A DNA stretch of 64,000 bases, from the NCBI GenBank assembly GCA_003993805.1, contig RSEF01000001.1, positions 152,247,898 to 152,311,897 of the forward strand. Direction: 5' to 3'. Below the pieces are notes generated by a model. That model did no database searches. It was not told the origin of the DNA and was given only the letters and a program-made list of their open reading frames with translations. Source of the DNA: Himantopus leucocephalus (lineage: Eukaryota > Chordata > Aves > Charadriiformes > Recurvirostridae). The number at the start of each line of letters is the position of its first letter. Position 1 is the stretch's first letter. The position numbers and the translations under genes are program-made. Shown piece after piece: positions 35,901 to 49,083 of the stretch.

Positions 35901-38900
35901 TATACAGAACTATGTGTTTCAGTCTTAAAAATAACCTGCTCAGGGCAGAGAGCATCCTTGGGGTTGACTTTGTAAAACGTTTGACGTACGGGCCCTAATA
36001 TCAGTTGTTTTGCTACAAATTGCTACCATGGAGCATCGCCTGCCTTCCGCTGCAGCACACCGCACCTGGGCAGCCGGAGGTGGCAGTCAAACCTTTGCCC
36101 GCAGCGTTCGACTTTGACACACCGTACCAGATTAAAAACTTAATCCCAAATTCATTGAATGCTCATAATGCTCATTAACTTCAATCCCTGGTTTGTGCGT
36201 GTAAGAAACGCTGGCTTGAGATCCCAGGTCAGGAGGTGATCGAGCTTTGCTCTCATCTGGCGTGACTTTGTTTTCTCACACCAGCGAAGCTAACGTCACG
36301 GAGGATAACTCAGCACAGAGCTTAGAGGAGATGGGTGTTTCCTCATAGAGGTGGAGGGTGTTTAGTTACGTCACCATGTTACCAACGTGTCAACAAGAAA
36401 AAAGAAAAAAAAGGTTTTAACTGTTCCCTCGAGGTCCTCCTTCAGAAACAATTCAGTGCATTTATTAGGTCCAACTTTCCTTTTTTTTTCTTTTTTTCTC
36501 TAGGCTAATTTAAAATATTGAGCCATGTTAGCAATCACGGTTAGACATTCCCTCAGACGGCGAAATGTCCATGTCTCAGAAAGCATACTGTGGCAGAAAA
36601 CAGTCACTCTACAAAAAGCAGAAGGGTATCAAAGCCAAGCGCTCCTACTCAGCCTTACACAACTCAGAAGGTGTTTTGGGAAGGATGGGGGATGTAGTTT
36701 TCCTGCCCAATGAATTTTCCGTGAAGCATCAAACCTTTCCTAGCAGAGCACAAATATGGTGAAAGGAAATAAATCATCCTAATTTTATTATAATACTATG
36801 GTACTTTCTTTTTTCTTAAAAGGAATCCTGACATGGCGCAAAATATCACCGCTTTTTGGGGTATTTGCTTTAGGAATAGTAGCTGTCATTTTTTTTTTTC
36901 CTTGCTGGCAATAACCCCATTTAAAACTTGCTATATTCCACCACATCTGCAGCATTAATGCAATAATTCATACACTATGATAAAGCCACAAACCCAAAAT
37001 CACTGTGTCTGTAATGACATCTGTAATTTAGAAACTGCAAGGATGGGAAGCTTGAAACTGACAGGCAATGGTTTCTGAAAACACCGAGAAGGGAGGGGTG
37101 TATATATAATTATGACATTTCTGCTCCATAACTGTCCAAATCTTGAATCTTGCCCTGTCTGCAAGGCAAGACAAAATCCACATAATCTTAGTGACAGAGA
37201 TAGCAAAATATTTCATAAGACTCTCTTTATTCAATATACTAAAAGCTTTGCCATAACCAAATCCAATCAAGAATTACACATCGGTGCCCATGTAACTTCA
37301 AGACTACTCCAGCGCGGAGCGCGCAATCCCCAGGTAAAGCATTTACCTATTCGTGGTGGGACAGCATCTACATGTTCTAAGCAAACTGACTTATGACTCT
37401 ACTACAAAAATATCTCTAAAAATAACATCTCAGGGTTCATGGCTACTTCCTCCTGCCCTCCAGCCTTGCAAAACTTTATGAGGCTGCTGCAGCGCTCACA
37501 TCTGAGCCAAATAAGACCTCTGGTTGTGCAACTTGTCCTACGCAGGCAGCCTCATGGTGGAGTCCGCACGAGGTCCTGCGTGACTCAAGACCTCCTCCCA
37601 CCCAACTGCCCCGGCAGGAAAGCTTTACATTCCTCAGCTGCATTTCTACAACCTCCGGTGCCTTCAACTGAAGCGTGACTGAGTAGAATTTGGCTAAACA
37701 ACTCTTTTTATGATGTAAAGGAACAATTACATTTTATAGCTCACTTTCTTGAGTCGCAGCACCTCTAACGCTCACAGAGATTGCTCTATCACCAAAACGA
37801 GCAGATCCTACTCCGAAGAGCCCCAAGAAGCACAGACACTGGGTGACTGCAGAAGTTCCTAATTGCACAACCATCTAATGCTCAGGGTGAAGTATCACGT
37901 TTATTGGCATAGTGCTGACCTGATAGCAAAGGCCACATATCCTTTGCAAGATACCATCTGCCCGTCTTTAGACCCAAATGCCCTACTGGCACACGCACAA
38001 CCCACCGCCCGGCTCTGAAATCCATCAGTGCTTCAGCTGCACGAGCACTAAGCAAACACTCAACTTTCCACCTATAATATTGGAACCCCGTTTGCCTCCT
38101 TTCCTTTGTTCTGCGTTAACAAGGAGCAAAAGTTCCTGTTTATCAAGGAAGGAAGGACCAAGCAATAGAAATGCTCATTCACATCTGCTGAAACTGTTGA
38201 TTTTTTGCTTGTTAAGACTAAATCATATAAAGTGAAACATCTTTGCAAGCAGAATAATGGCTAAATGAAAGAAGGTTGGTCTTTTGCTTGCACGCTCGCT
38301 GAAATACCGTGGGTCCGGTTCCATATTGCCACAATGCAGGTAACAGGGCAGAAAATGGGGTGCTTAACACTTAAACTTTTTACTCTCAGAATTTTACCTA
38401 AAAAAATTGTAATTATTTACATTTTCCATTCTCCCATATTTTGCTAAAACACAGTTGCAATTGCCTCCCTCAACAACACGATACTTAAGACTTCCAGCTT
38501 ATGAGTTGTGGGGAAAAATATTTCTCTTACTTCTGAAGCCCACCTACGTTTGGGACCTCAAGTGTTCGAACAGCTCACTTTAGACAGCATGATCCTATGG
38601 ATGCGAACCCTTGAGGCACAACTGAACACAAAACGGATACATGGAAAATGAAAACTTGTGGTTTGTATTTAAAAAAGCATCACATACACAGCCCACCTCA
38701 AAATACCATTATTTAAAAACTATTTAAAGAGATACATTTGTGATGCCGGCATATCTAGCGGTTCTGAAGGCAGAGCAGGCAAAATGGATTGCTTTTAGGG
38801 ATTAAACCCCTAAAATCTGTATTTGGACACCTAACTCAAGGAGTTAGTGCAGAGGGTCTGAAGGCTCCTTTTTAGGCCACGTCTTGCACCGTTTTAATCT

Positions 38901-40603
38901 TAGCTGAAAAATAAATATAAAATTAATTAATAATTTTGTAGTCTTGGTGTTTGCAAAATGATCACCCTGTGGTTGTTACCATCTGCACAATCCTCTTCCC
39001 AGGGTGGTCAACCAGCCCAGGCAAGGAGCAGGATCAGGGGAAAAGCCCTGGCCCATCCCTTTCCTTCAGGCATGTGCAGACCAGAAAGCAGCCTCAGCAA
39101 CACAAAAACACAGGGAAAACACTCCGGAGGAATCCGTTTTCCCTCTGCAGAGCCCGGCAACTTTCCTAAACAGCCTAGAGACGGGCCAGAAGCACAGCCA
39201 ACAGACCAACACTGCAGACTGCGCCGAGCCGCTCACTGCAGGGAAGAGTTTACCAGTCCCTGCCTACGACAACCTGCTTCAGACATTTGTGGATCCCGTC
39301 TCTGGGTAAAAAAAAACCAATTTTATCTTCCATCAGCTCTAATATGCATTGCCAAAAAAGGCACAAAAAGCATATCCAATGCTCTTAACAACTGACAAAT
39401 AGTTTCGTACATTATTGGTGGATTTCTCTCTCCGAAAAGAACTGTGAAATCGTTGTGAACATCCCCCCATGTAATGAAGAGGAGGTGGGGTGGAGCGGGC
39501 ACAGCACGAACAAGGTGGTTAGTCTGTTTGCAAGACTACAGAAGAGGTAGTTCATGCGAGTGCTTTAAGTTCACCTGGGGATTGCATCAAACTTTCAGAT
39601 ACAGCGTGCAGAAGGTTGCTCTTTCCTCACCTCATTTCTCTGAGCAGGCACGCAGAAATCTGCCAGCAGCGATGCCCGTCTTGCGTTCGTGTGAACTAAA
39701 CACCATCCTCAACCTACTGCTCACGCGAACCAGTCCGCAAAGCGCACTCCTGCCTGCTTTCACCGCGTCTTGAAGGCATGCAGGTAACATCCTCCTGTCC
39801 TTACACTTGGAATGTAAGAGCCGCACGGCAAAGAACACGGCAAAGACCAGCACTAATGTATATACTACCTGCACAGGAAAGAAAACAGGGCTTAAAATTA
39901 GGGAGAAGAAAAGATACATACCGCACACAGAAGGCTCCACTTATCCACAAGACTGGCTCTTTCCCACCACCGCGCTCGCTCCCTTGGGACCTGCCAGTTT
40001 TATGATCAGTGGCAAGTTCTCGGATCGCATGGGAATGTGTGCCTGTGGTGGATCGCAGAGGCTGCATCAAAATATCATTGAGAAACAGCCATTCCAGCCT
40101 GGGCTTCCCATGCTAGAGGACAGGTTACAATGACAGCTTGTTCTTCCCTTCTTCTCTGCTATCCTATTACCGAAAACTCCTCCCTGGCCATTTGGGAGTG
40201 CGGGGTTTTGAAGCTGACAGGGCTCACCTCCGGCAGCATGGGAACACCAGGAAGTGTGCAAAGCACTTCTTTTACACAGTCCTGAAATGTCAGATTACGG
40301 GAGGGTTAGTCATTTACTATTTTTAAAGGTGAGGATTTCAGACAAGAATTGCAGACTCCTGTTACAATTTCAGTATTTTTCCTAGATGGATCCACTCCCT
40401 ATTCGTTCCCATCAATGAAGCAATTGAGTTTTGCAGATTTAATTGTTATTAAATTCCTTCTGTTCATATAAGTTCTGCTGTGTACTCAAGAAACTTAAAC
40501 TCGGGGCCAAAGCCCTGAGTGAATTCCAGTGCACAAACTCACAGCAAACTAGACTATCACCCAGAAAACAGAACTCTGCATTGTTTGCAAAAGCAATTTA
40601 TTT

Positions 40604-40626
40604 TTTCTCTCTCTCTCACACACACA
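40604..40626 (+). repeat. Compound CT/CA microsatellite
   Basis: A TCTCTCTCTC run passes directly into CACACACACA. Confidence 0.75.
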
Positions 40627-43600
40627 TCAGAAAACCACATTTGAGAAGATGAAGGTTTCCCTTGGAGCACAGCATTGATGACATGGGACAGGATGTTTCT
40701 GGCATGAGCTTTCCTGATGCTGACTTGATATCTTTGTTGTTATGACTCTCAATTCCTATCCCTGTAAACCTCACTGATGACTCATGAGAAAAAAGTATGT
40801 TAAAAAAAAGAGAATGAAACCCTTTCAGTCGCAGTGTCTATAAAGAGACAAAATGTCTAAAATTTAAAAGCAAAGTGGCATCTGTCAGAGAAATAGACTA
40901 ATTTCTCACTCCTGACTGCATGTATTTGGGGACAATGACATATTCAGGAAATCGTATGGAATCAAAGAAATTGCCTTATTAAAAACAACCTTACTCTGCG
41001 TTGCTTGGGGAATCACTGTTGGACTTAACACCATGCACATGCAGCTATGGACAAATACAGTCATACTTTTACTAAGTAAACGAAAGGAGTTAATTCTCTA
41101 CAGATACATCTAGATAAATTATTATACTACCACAAACATTTGCAGATGCATTTTAATTAGCATTCTACCTAAAAGCACTAAAATAAAGACATTTCTTACT
41201 TAATTTATTCCAAATAAAAGTATCCCCTCCTGTCTCTGGTATACTTAAAAACAGGACTGCCCTACCACTTCTGACAGCTGAATGTACGGGTACCTCTGGC
41301 CACGGTATTTGTAACGGTAAAACCACTAAAAATGTTAACCCCAAAATATCTACCAAGTAGGAACTGTAGCTTTAGCCTCTAAATAACATCTTTATTCGAA
41401 TGCCACAGAACACTTTTTTCTATGTCAGCATTAAATACAGAAGTATGTGAATAATCACAAGATTTCCCAGGCACAGCTTCAGCCTAGAGCACAAACCAGT
41501 ATCATTTTAAGACATTTACCTTAAACACCCCAACAACCAGAGCAGCACAGATCCTGTTTCTACCCCAACATGCAATAAGGACTATTATTGCTCGTTGTGC
41601 CTTTGACTCGGAGCGTATTTTCCCAGCTGTGTTGAGCCCGATCCCCCAGCATCTTACGTAGGCAATTTTGGTCCAAGTGAGCAATGCGTTCACACACACG
41701 TACATCGCTCTGGGGGAAGGAATCGCTGGCTCTGCCTTTTCGCAGCACGGCACAGGCGCTGTAGCCCCAGCAGAATGGAATAAGGACCTAGTTTAAACTC
41801 ATTTTAAATCGAGTTAACCCACTCTCTAAGAATAATCTATCTGTAAGAGAAGAAAAACACATTGGGGAGGAGGGCTCCTCCTCCCTGCTGCTCCCACCCA
41901 CAGCTCTGCCCAGGCAGGGCCAGGGAGAGGAGACAGGACAGAGGAGCATGAAAAAGATAAAGTAGGATTTTGCAAATTCAAGTCACTGGAAATATGAATT
42001 GTAAGGCATGGAAACCACCACACGTGTGCAGCAGGTAAAACAGTCTTTTCAACAGCCCTGCAAAAAGATACATCAGATCACCACTTCAAAGCATCGCAGA
42101 TGGCAGCATCGCTTCTATGAACACTAACCTTTTCTTCTGGCAGCGAGGGAAATCAATACCACCCTGCGTGGAAACGCCAATATAAATGCTCAAAAATTGT
42201 AATATTAACATTGCAGAGTCTGAGGGACTCCCAGTTGAAAACAGTTTCTGCAACAGCCTTTGCATTTTTAAAAAGATATAAATAAAATTTTATCACTAAA
42301 AAAACTTTTAAAACACAAGGTAAGCTGAAAGACAGTGTTTGGGTTTTTTTTTTTATAGTAAACTCAATTCCCTTGTGGCATTTTAACCCAACTGCAGGGG
42401 CACTGAAAATGACTGTAGATGCAGTAAAAATCTATTTAATTGATTTTTATTGTTCAACCTAAAGGAAATGCTTTTGTATGTAAAAATGACAGCATTATAC
42501 AGCAACTGTAGGGATCTTTTGAAATTCCAGTTTAAATAACATCAAGTCATTAGACATGCTTTACTGATGTGCTTTTAAGGCAGACAAAAAATAACACTGT
42601 ATCTTTAAATTCTCTCTACAGCACCAAATAATAATGTTATTAAAAAAGAAAAAAACAATTTCTGTAATTTCCCTACATCCACTAAAAATAAAACGTATCT
42701 TGAATTTAGCAGAAGACTAGTCATTCAGAAGAAATACAGTGAGACAGACCATATAGTCTTGGCCTGCAAAAAAGAAACAAAAAAAAAAGCCACAAAACAT
42801 AACAAAAGCAGGCGCCAAAGCAAGACAGTCTTCTCAGCGAAGCCATAAAGACAGCCTATATTAGATTAGATAGCACTGTACCACCAGAGCTGGGATCACC
42901 AGACCTTCAGAAACATACCATCCTCTGAGGACACTCAGAAATGGAGACCACCAAAAGGAGCACAGTGTGCAGAGACTAAAATGCAATTTTTGCAGCATAA
43001 AGTTTCCTTTACCCAGTTGTCATGGAATATGTAAAATACACTACTTCTGTGTTCAAATCCGTACGCTTCCCCTCCTTCAGAAACGAAGTCCTCAGGCAGC
43101 CTCTTCTTTTTAAGTTATCACACAAAAAGGACAAAATCATGAACTACATGTCACTTTTAAGTTTTTACAAGTCCTATAAAATATTACAAATAACCAATTA
43201 GTGTTTCTTTTGCTTTTAATATTCCTGCCTGCATACAAATGCTCCTGTAAACCTAATTGGACCACCATGACATTAATTAAAGAAAACCCCCCAAATTAAT
43301 CTAATACACTGCTGTGATAGAAACTTTAAACGATACGCCCTTTCCACAAATAATCCAGAACTTTATTCCCTTCATTTGAACTGCAGCATCTCGGACGTGG
43401 TTTGCTGGAAAAATTCACCTTTTCAACTTCAGTTTGGTTCAGGGTTTTCCTTTTGTCTTCAGAGTAATCCCTAACGGCAGTGAGAGGCGAAATGCATGCA
43501 GAGGTGGGTCAGTCACACAAAACTCCCTTTCGTTACGTTGTTAACCCTAAGAAACCTTGTCTAGCCCACCATATTTCAACACTGGATTGGAAATACTTAG

Positions 43601-46124
43601 CTGATGGCAAAAGGCAGTTCTTCTTTTGACATAAAGTATGTACTTTGACAGCCTGTTTAAAAATTCACTTTTCCAGCATGAAAGCACTCAAAAGCTGAAG
43701 TTCCTCTATCGCCCCTCCAAAAAGATGTCTCAGCTGTACTGAAGAGAAAGGGAAACATTAGGCTGTGGATTCAAATTAGCTGTCAAGAAACACGAACATA
43801 AATCTGATTTAATAGCGTAATTTGGAAATGTGTTCTGGGCCCACCCTTGGCAATATCACCACAGTTTAATTCACGTTGTAGCAATATTTAAAACAGCTCT
43901 GCAACTTTAGTTCTCCACCCAACTAAACAACAGAATATTATGTTGTTAAATGAAAAACACCACACGTATTTAAGCGAGAGAAATCGTCTAAACTTCTGAC
44001 ATTTTTCATCTTCATTTTTTTAATCCAAAAGATTTGTACAGCATTTTTTTTTAAATAACTTACAGGATCAAAAGGAAAATAAATGCATAGCTTCAAAACC
44101 TTAGAATATAACCTCCCCTTGTTGCAGAAGAGTTCAAAGTCATAAAGTGCTGCAGATATGAACACACATCAGACAAATAATCTAGTAACTAACTTATTTT
44201 TCTGGTTTATTTAACAATATTCCAGGCTTAGAACATTAAATAAAAAACTCACAGACAATGGGTAGGACTAACAATGGCTTTGGGTTTTGTGTTTTTCTTT
44301 TTTTTTTTCTTTTTCTTCTCCTTTTTTTTTAAAAGAATGCTGAGACACATCAATTGAACCGACTACAGTTTTATTTTGGATACCAAAAAATAAAAAGAAG
44401 CTGGAAGGAAGAGAGTAGTGCTTTGCACCGATCTCAGTAAAACTGCTTGTAAGCGTCACTGCGTACGTTTAGCCCTCGAAGGACGAAGATGGAAACGGGA
44501 GATGGATGCTGCCAAGAGGGGTAGGCTGAACGCGGACGGGGGGAGCGGTGCTCTGGGCTCTGCCTTGGTCGTGAGGGCATGGCTTTGCATTACACTCGTG
44601 TAAGAGAGGATCCGCACGCCTCGCACCAGCATTTGCACAGCTCCTTGACGACTAGCAGCGGTGGCAGCAGGTGGAGGTGGTGCATGGGGACACGACCGAC
44701 ACCAGCTGGCACTCAGTGGACATAAAAACCAAGACAGGAGTGTCACAGGAGCTCAGGTAACATCAAATAGGAACCTGCTGTATCGCGCTCCCTGCCACTA
44801 TTTGACTTTGCTACCCTCACAGATAAACTACGTACCTGCGGGAGTTCAGGCCAAGCCTGTGTTTTGCACTTTGGAGTAGCAACATTCAACGGATGCACTG
44901 TGCGTGTACTTTTGTACAAGTGCAAATTAATTTTCAGGGGTCTGGAGAGTGAAAACCCAGGCTTACTGACAGCCAAACACAGGCCATGCCACCTGTTAAA
45001 TGCGTTTTTCCCAGGCTTAAACCTGCCAGGTAGTTCACTACTATTTACTCCACTGCTCCTTCTCTCTAACCTCTGCTCTTCCTCCCTTGCCACTGCCTAC
45101 AAAGAACACAGAGGCCTCAAACTTGCAAAAACTATTAAACAAAAACATAAACAAGCAGTTTGGCAATAGGTTCAATTCCATCGCAATTCTCATTTTTTTA
45201 TGTTCCTCCTGGCTGGGCCCTTTCTACAACCAAACGTCTGCGGGTACTACCATGATGAGAAAAAATAACTTTCTTCCTCCAGAACAGTAACAGCCAGTCT
45301 TCAACAGACCTCTCTTCACAAAGGTTGTGCTCGACATAGTCATAGACTAAAGCCAAGGTGGGCGGCTAGATGCCAGTAACAAAAATAAAACCACAAGCAA
45401 ACCTTGACTGCAACTGGACAATGCCAAGAGTCCTCCTCCGCACCTCAGGGAAAAATGCTGGCTGCCATCCCACTCTGTGCCAAGCGTGAACTCTAATCTT
45501 GTTTATGACCTGCAGAATTTCATAAGAGATGGGGAGTTTGGGGTTCAATTTTTTTTCTTTTTTTCTTGTTTGCCAAGTTCTAACAAAAGGCTTAACACAC
45601 TTAGGCGTAGACAAAAAGGGAACAATTACAATACACAACGACTAATCGAAAACAGTATTCAAACATTAGACTGGACTGGACTAAAGTCCACTCTACAAAC
45701 TGAATCAAAAAGAGACAGAAGAAAAACAAAAGAGTTCTTAAGTGCTAACATAATAAGAAACAATCTTAAAGACTCACTAAATACATGTGGGGAAATGGAG
45801 GGGTCCCCTTCTTTTAAATATATTTACATAATATTAAAGCTTTTTGTTTTGCTTTTCTTGCCCACAAAATTTTCTAGCTACCCTGGACAAAGTCCCCATT
45901 TAAATTAAGAAGTTGAGGATTTTATAACATAGACAGACTGTTAGACCCACGGCCCATATGCGTCTCACCACCCTCTCCTTCCCTCCTTCCACCGTCGAGT
46001 GGTCTAATGCCTTGCCTGCCCTGGCATCAGCCATAACGTCAGCACAAAGCGAAGGTAACACAACGTCGCCCTGACCCCCTGCACTTCGTCACCACTTTGT
46101 AAAAAGCACAAGAGACTACAATCA

Positions 46125-46396
46125 GGGCTTGCCTAGACAGACAAAAAAAAAAAAAAAGGGTTTGCCATTTAGCTGCTGCAGTTAAATGGTAAAACCGGAC
46201 TAATGTGGACACAGCAATACCAGTTTAAAAGTGTTTATACCATTTACACCACACTGGAAAGGAAAATAACTTATCCTGGTATAAGTGCATCCACACTACA
46301 GCCTATGCCAGCACAGTATCAGTTAAAATAATAACACATCAGTCCCCTAATTGACAAAATTATACCAGCTGAACTTTTCTAGCATAGACCAGGCCT
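46125..46396. mobile_element. Ancient nonautonomous DNA transposon fossil
   Basis: This roughly 270-bp element has imperfect terminal inverted repeats: GGGCTTGCCTAGACA on the left and, reading inward from the right, TTAGGCCTGGTCTATGCTAG. Internally it carries ATGTGGACACAGCAATACCA, GTTTAAAAGTGTTTATACCA and GTATAAGTGCATCCACACT. These resemble an old repeat common in turtle and crocodilian genomes with GTCTACACT-type ends. Target-site duplications are not clear. It lies about 550 bp downstream of the ZBED1 stop. Confidence 0.6.
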
Positions 46397-46589
46397 AAGA
46401 CGTGAGGTAGTGAAAAAGAAAATCAGGCTCAAGATCTTTTTTCATTCCATAGCATCATTACACTCTAAAAATCTTCGTTGCTCAGATTTATGGATTTTAA
46501 AAACAATGTTTTAAAATCCAAAATTTAAAGCTAACATCCTGAGTCACACAGGATTTACACATGGAGGCATAAATCTTAAAAACTCCCTT

Positions 46590-46715
46590 GCTTAGGGTCT
46601 TAATTCAGGAAAATATTTTTATGATAGAAAGCACATAAGCATGTGTTTGTCTCCCACTGAAGCAAGCGGAAAGGAAGCACATGGGTAAGTGCTTTCTGAA
46701 ATCTGGGCCACAGTC
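46590..46715. repeat. Ancient palindromic amniote repeat
   Basis: GAAAGCACATAAGCATGTGT, then a TCCCACTGAAGCAAGCGGAAAG-like centre, then GCACATGGGTAAGTGCTTTC form an imperfect palindrome. It follows the well-known amniote repeat built around AAGCACTTAAGCATGTGCTT and CCCATTGAAGTCAATGGG. It falls between the ZBED1 stop and the DNA transposon fossil, next to the first polyadenylation signals. Confidence 0.5.
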
Positions 46716-46737
46716 AGAAATCACGGTCTTTGTAGAA

Positions 46738-46770
46738 TTTATTTCCTCATTCATTTCAGTGCTGTTTAAT
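46738..46770 (-). terminator. Candidate polyadenylation signals for ZBED1
   Basis: About 175-205 nt past the ZBED1 stop, the minus strand carries ATTAAA (46,770-46,765) and then AATAAA (46,743-46,738). These are the first canonical signals downstream of the stop. Whether they are the main cleavage signals is unknown, because vertebrate ZBED1 3'UTRs may extend much further. Confidence 0.35.
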
Positions 46771-46944
46771 CACAAGTCATTCATGTTTTAAGACAGTGGG
46801 AAAAACATAAGACAATGGAAGCTAAATCAAGTTTGTTACAACTATTCAATATTTACAGCATTCATAGCATAAAACAGAAGTATTTTTGGTAACTTAAGAC
46901 AAATACCTTTTTTCTTTGTTATTAAATGTACCGCAGCAGTCCTG

Positions 46945-49032
46945 TTAAACAAACCCACTGTCTCGGATATTAAAGAAATTGTTGTTTACATTTACTGAGT
47001 CATTTAAATTAAAAATCTGCTCCTGTTCCAAACCCCACTCTCCTTCATCTTCATCCTCTGGTTCTGCCTCAGACCCATTCCGACTGTTTTCGTACAAAAA
47101 GATCTGCTCATCCACGTGAGCCGGGGCTAACCGGTTTCTCTTTGCACTTACAACATTAGCAGAAGAACCAAAAAGGCGTTCAGGGAAGACCCTTGTGGCC
47201 AAAATACACCAGTATTTTTGAAGAACCTTTGGTAAAACTGGAAACAGCGCTAGTCTGTCAGACCACCACTTCAGTGGGTCTTCGTTCAAACCGAGGACCT
47301 TTTGTGACTTGAAGTTGCTCAACTCCTCAACGATCTGAGCGTGCCATTCCTCCTGGTCTTCCACACCTCCCGTCTGGCAAAAGATCTCTGCGAGCATGTT
47401 GTTGATGACACTGGTAGGAGGAGGAGTAGAGGAGATGATGATTTTTTTCACAGGGGGCTCTTCTGAAACGGTGAAGAATTTTTCTTCAGTCCTAAAGGTA
47501 TTTTCTTTTACTTTCTCCAGCAGGCTTTTTGCTTCTTCCACCACTCTGTTTTCGACCTGCTGCCGCTCAAAGGCTGAAAGAAAAGGCAGTTTTTTGTAGC
47601 GGGGATCCAAGAAAGTTGCAACATTGAGAAACATGTCTATCTCAGGCGTGTGCTGGTAGGTCGTTGACAACTCTTTAGCAATCACCTCCTTTGCCATGCT
47701 GATTTCTTTCAAATCGTTCTCTTTGATGTTCAGGGTAGTATTCAGAAGCATGTGGAGAAGTGGCTTCACCATACTTATCGTCGGGTACTTTGACGCGGAC
47801 ATCATCTCCGCAACCTGCTTGAAAGGCTGCAGCAGCTCCACCAGCCCTTCGATTGTATTCCACTCACTGGCTTCCAGCATGAGATGGTGGTTGTTGCTGT
47901 CCTCCACGAGAACAGCCGCAATGACAAACTGCTGCTCCTTGAGGCGCTGCAGCATAGCGAGTGTGCTTCCCCACCAGGAAACACGGTCGCTTACCAGCAT
48001 GCAGTGGAGAATATTCTGCTGCTTCTGCTTCTCACTCAGCATGTACATCGCAACTGTAGACTGCTGAAAATACTCCACCAGTTTTCGGCACCTGGCAAGG
48101 AGGCTGCAGAGTTTGGGGAGCTGAAAAGCTTGTTGTATTCCTGCGTTAAAAGTGTGCCCCAAACAAGGCATCTGTACGGGAATATCTAGGAGAGAGCAAG
48201 CTTTCACAATGTCTTTACTGTAATCTGTTGTAGCACCAAAGACTTTTGTATTGATCCCCCATTCAATGAACGTTTCATAAAGGACTCGCGTAATAGTCTC
48301 AGCAGTATTATCCTCCGGTACTTCAAATGTTTTTAAACACCGCGAGTTCACCGCCAGGCAGTTGGCAGGACTGCTGCTGAGAAAGTGAACTGCGACGGTT
48401 ACGTATGACCTGTTCTGGTTTTCGCTCCTCCACATGTCCGTGGATATGCCACACCACAGAACCTCAGTGAGCTCCTTCAGCACAATTTCTCTAATGGCAT
48501 TGTACTTCTCAGGAATAGCTTTTGTACAGAAGTACTTTCTACTAGGAAGTTCATACCTGGGATCCGCTGTTCTCAAGAGGGCCTTGAAGGTGGGTTCATC
48601 AACAATAGAGGCCGGATACATGCCCTCGCAAATTAGGCTGATGACCGCAGACGTCAGTTCCTGATGCTTTTTGTTTTCGTAGTTCTGGTAGGTCTTCATG
48701 ATGAGGCTATCTTGAACAACCTGCTGCGATGACTCCGGCTTGATTTTTGAAAATGCAGTGGCAAAGGCTTCCCTCATTTGCTCAGTGTTACTTTTCACAA
48801 ATTCGCAGAATTCATCGGGGTGATTTTTCTCAAGGTGGTAAGAAAGGTTGGATGTGTTTCCTGAATAGGCGATCTGTGCCATGCAAATACGGCAGTAGAT
48901 CTTCTTCCACTGTAATATGCATCCTTCTGCATTGGTATCAAACCCGAAGTACTTCCACACTTTACTCTTTGCTCTCGGGTGAGCCACTAACTTTAGGTCT
49001 GATGGGGAACCTTCTAAACTTTTATTCTCCAT
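46945..49032 (-). CDS. ZBED1: ZBED1 (DREF-like), domesticated hAT transposase
   Basis: An intact 695-codon single-exon reading frame matches my memory of vertebrate ZBED1 almost end to end (human about 694 aa). ZBED1/DREF is a nuclear zinc-finger factor that binds the DRE palindrome at promoters of proliferation and ribosomal-protein genes; SUMO-ligase activity has also been reported. Visible domains: a BED finger at residues about 22-75 with C47, C50, H66 and H71; an RNase H-like hAT core with D199 (in STDMW), D270 (in GATTDYSKD), a C290-x2-H293 pair and W353/W354; a C-terminal hAT dimerisation region at about 582-649 (PLKWW through [18 protein letters not shown]) carrying E618; and an acidic tail at about 654-665. 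The chosen start has a strong Kozak context (G at -3, G at +4) and the MENKSLE N-terminus expected of the family. It is nested on the same strand inside DHRSX intron 1. No frameshift or internal stop is present. Confidence 0.97.
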   Translation of the reverse strand: MENKSLEGSPSDLKLVAHPRAKSKVWKYFGFDTNAEGCILQWKKIYCRICMAQIAYSGNTSNLSYHLEKNHPDEFCEFVKSNTEQMREAFATAFSKIKPESSQQVVQDSLIMKTYQNYENKKHQELTSAVISLICEGMYPASIVDEPTFKALLRTADPRYELPSRKYFCTKAIPEKYNAIREIVLKELTEVLWCGISTDMWRSENQNRSYVTVAVHFLSSSPANCLAVNSRCLKTFEVPEDNTAETITRVLYETFIEWGINTKVFGATTDYSKDIVKACSLLDIPVQMPCLGHTFNAGIQQAFQLPKLCSLLARCRKLVEYFQQSTVAMYMLSEKQKQQNILHCMLVSDRVSWWGSTLAMLQRLKEQQFVIAAVLVEDSNNHHLMLEASEWNTIEGLVELLQPFKQVAEMMSASKYPTISMVKPLLHMLLNTTLNIKENDLKEISMAKEVIAKELSTTYQHTPEIDMFLNVATFLDPRYKKLPFLSAFERQQVENRVVEEAKSLLEKVKENTFRTEEKFFTVSEEPPVKKIIISSTPPPTSVINNMLAEIFCQTGGVEDQEEWHAQIVEELSNFKSQKVLGLNEDPLKWWSDRLALFPVLPKVLQKYWCILATRVFPERLFGSSANVVSAKRNRLAPAHVDEQIFLYENSRNGSEAEPEDEDEGEWGLEQEQIFNLNDSVNVNNNFFNIRDSGFV

Positions 49033-49083
49033 TGCTTCTTGGCCACCGTCCCACCTTTTGATCCTTCACTCATTAATGAGTAC
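49033..49083 (-). other. ZBED1: ZBED1 5'UTR part of coding exon, with 3' splice acceptor
   Basis: Just upstream of the ZBED1 start is a good 3' splice site on the minus strand: a pyrimidine-rich tract ending in CCTTTATCAG, with the exon beginning at 49,083. This leaves 51 nt of 5'UTR in the coding exon and implies a separate noncoding first exon further upstream. The likely source is the CpG island at 55,600-57,400; human ZBED1 and DHRSX are, as I recall, annotated from almost the same start. The segment also contains an upstream ATG in a weak context, out of frame with the main start. Acceptor use is inferred from sequence only. Confidence 0.6.

Noticed and set aside
45160..45185. GGTTCAATTCC resembling a tRNA T-loop
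   Set aside because: No acceptor stem, D-loop or anticodon arm could be built around it.
47396..49061. Antisense open frames across ZBED1
   Set aside because: They are shadows of the conserved ZBED1 coding frame.
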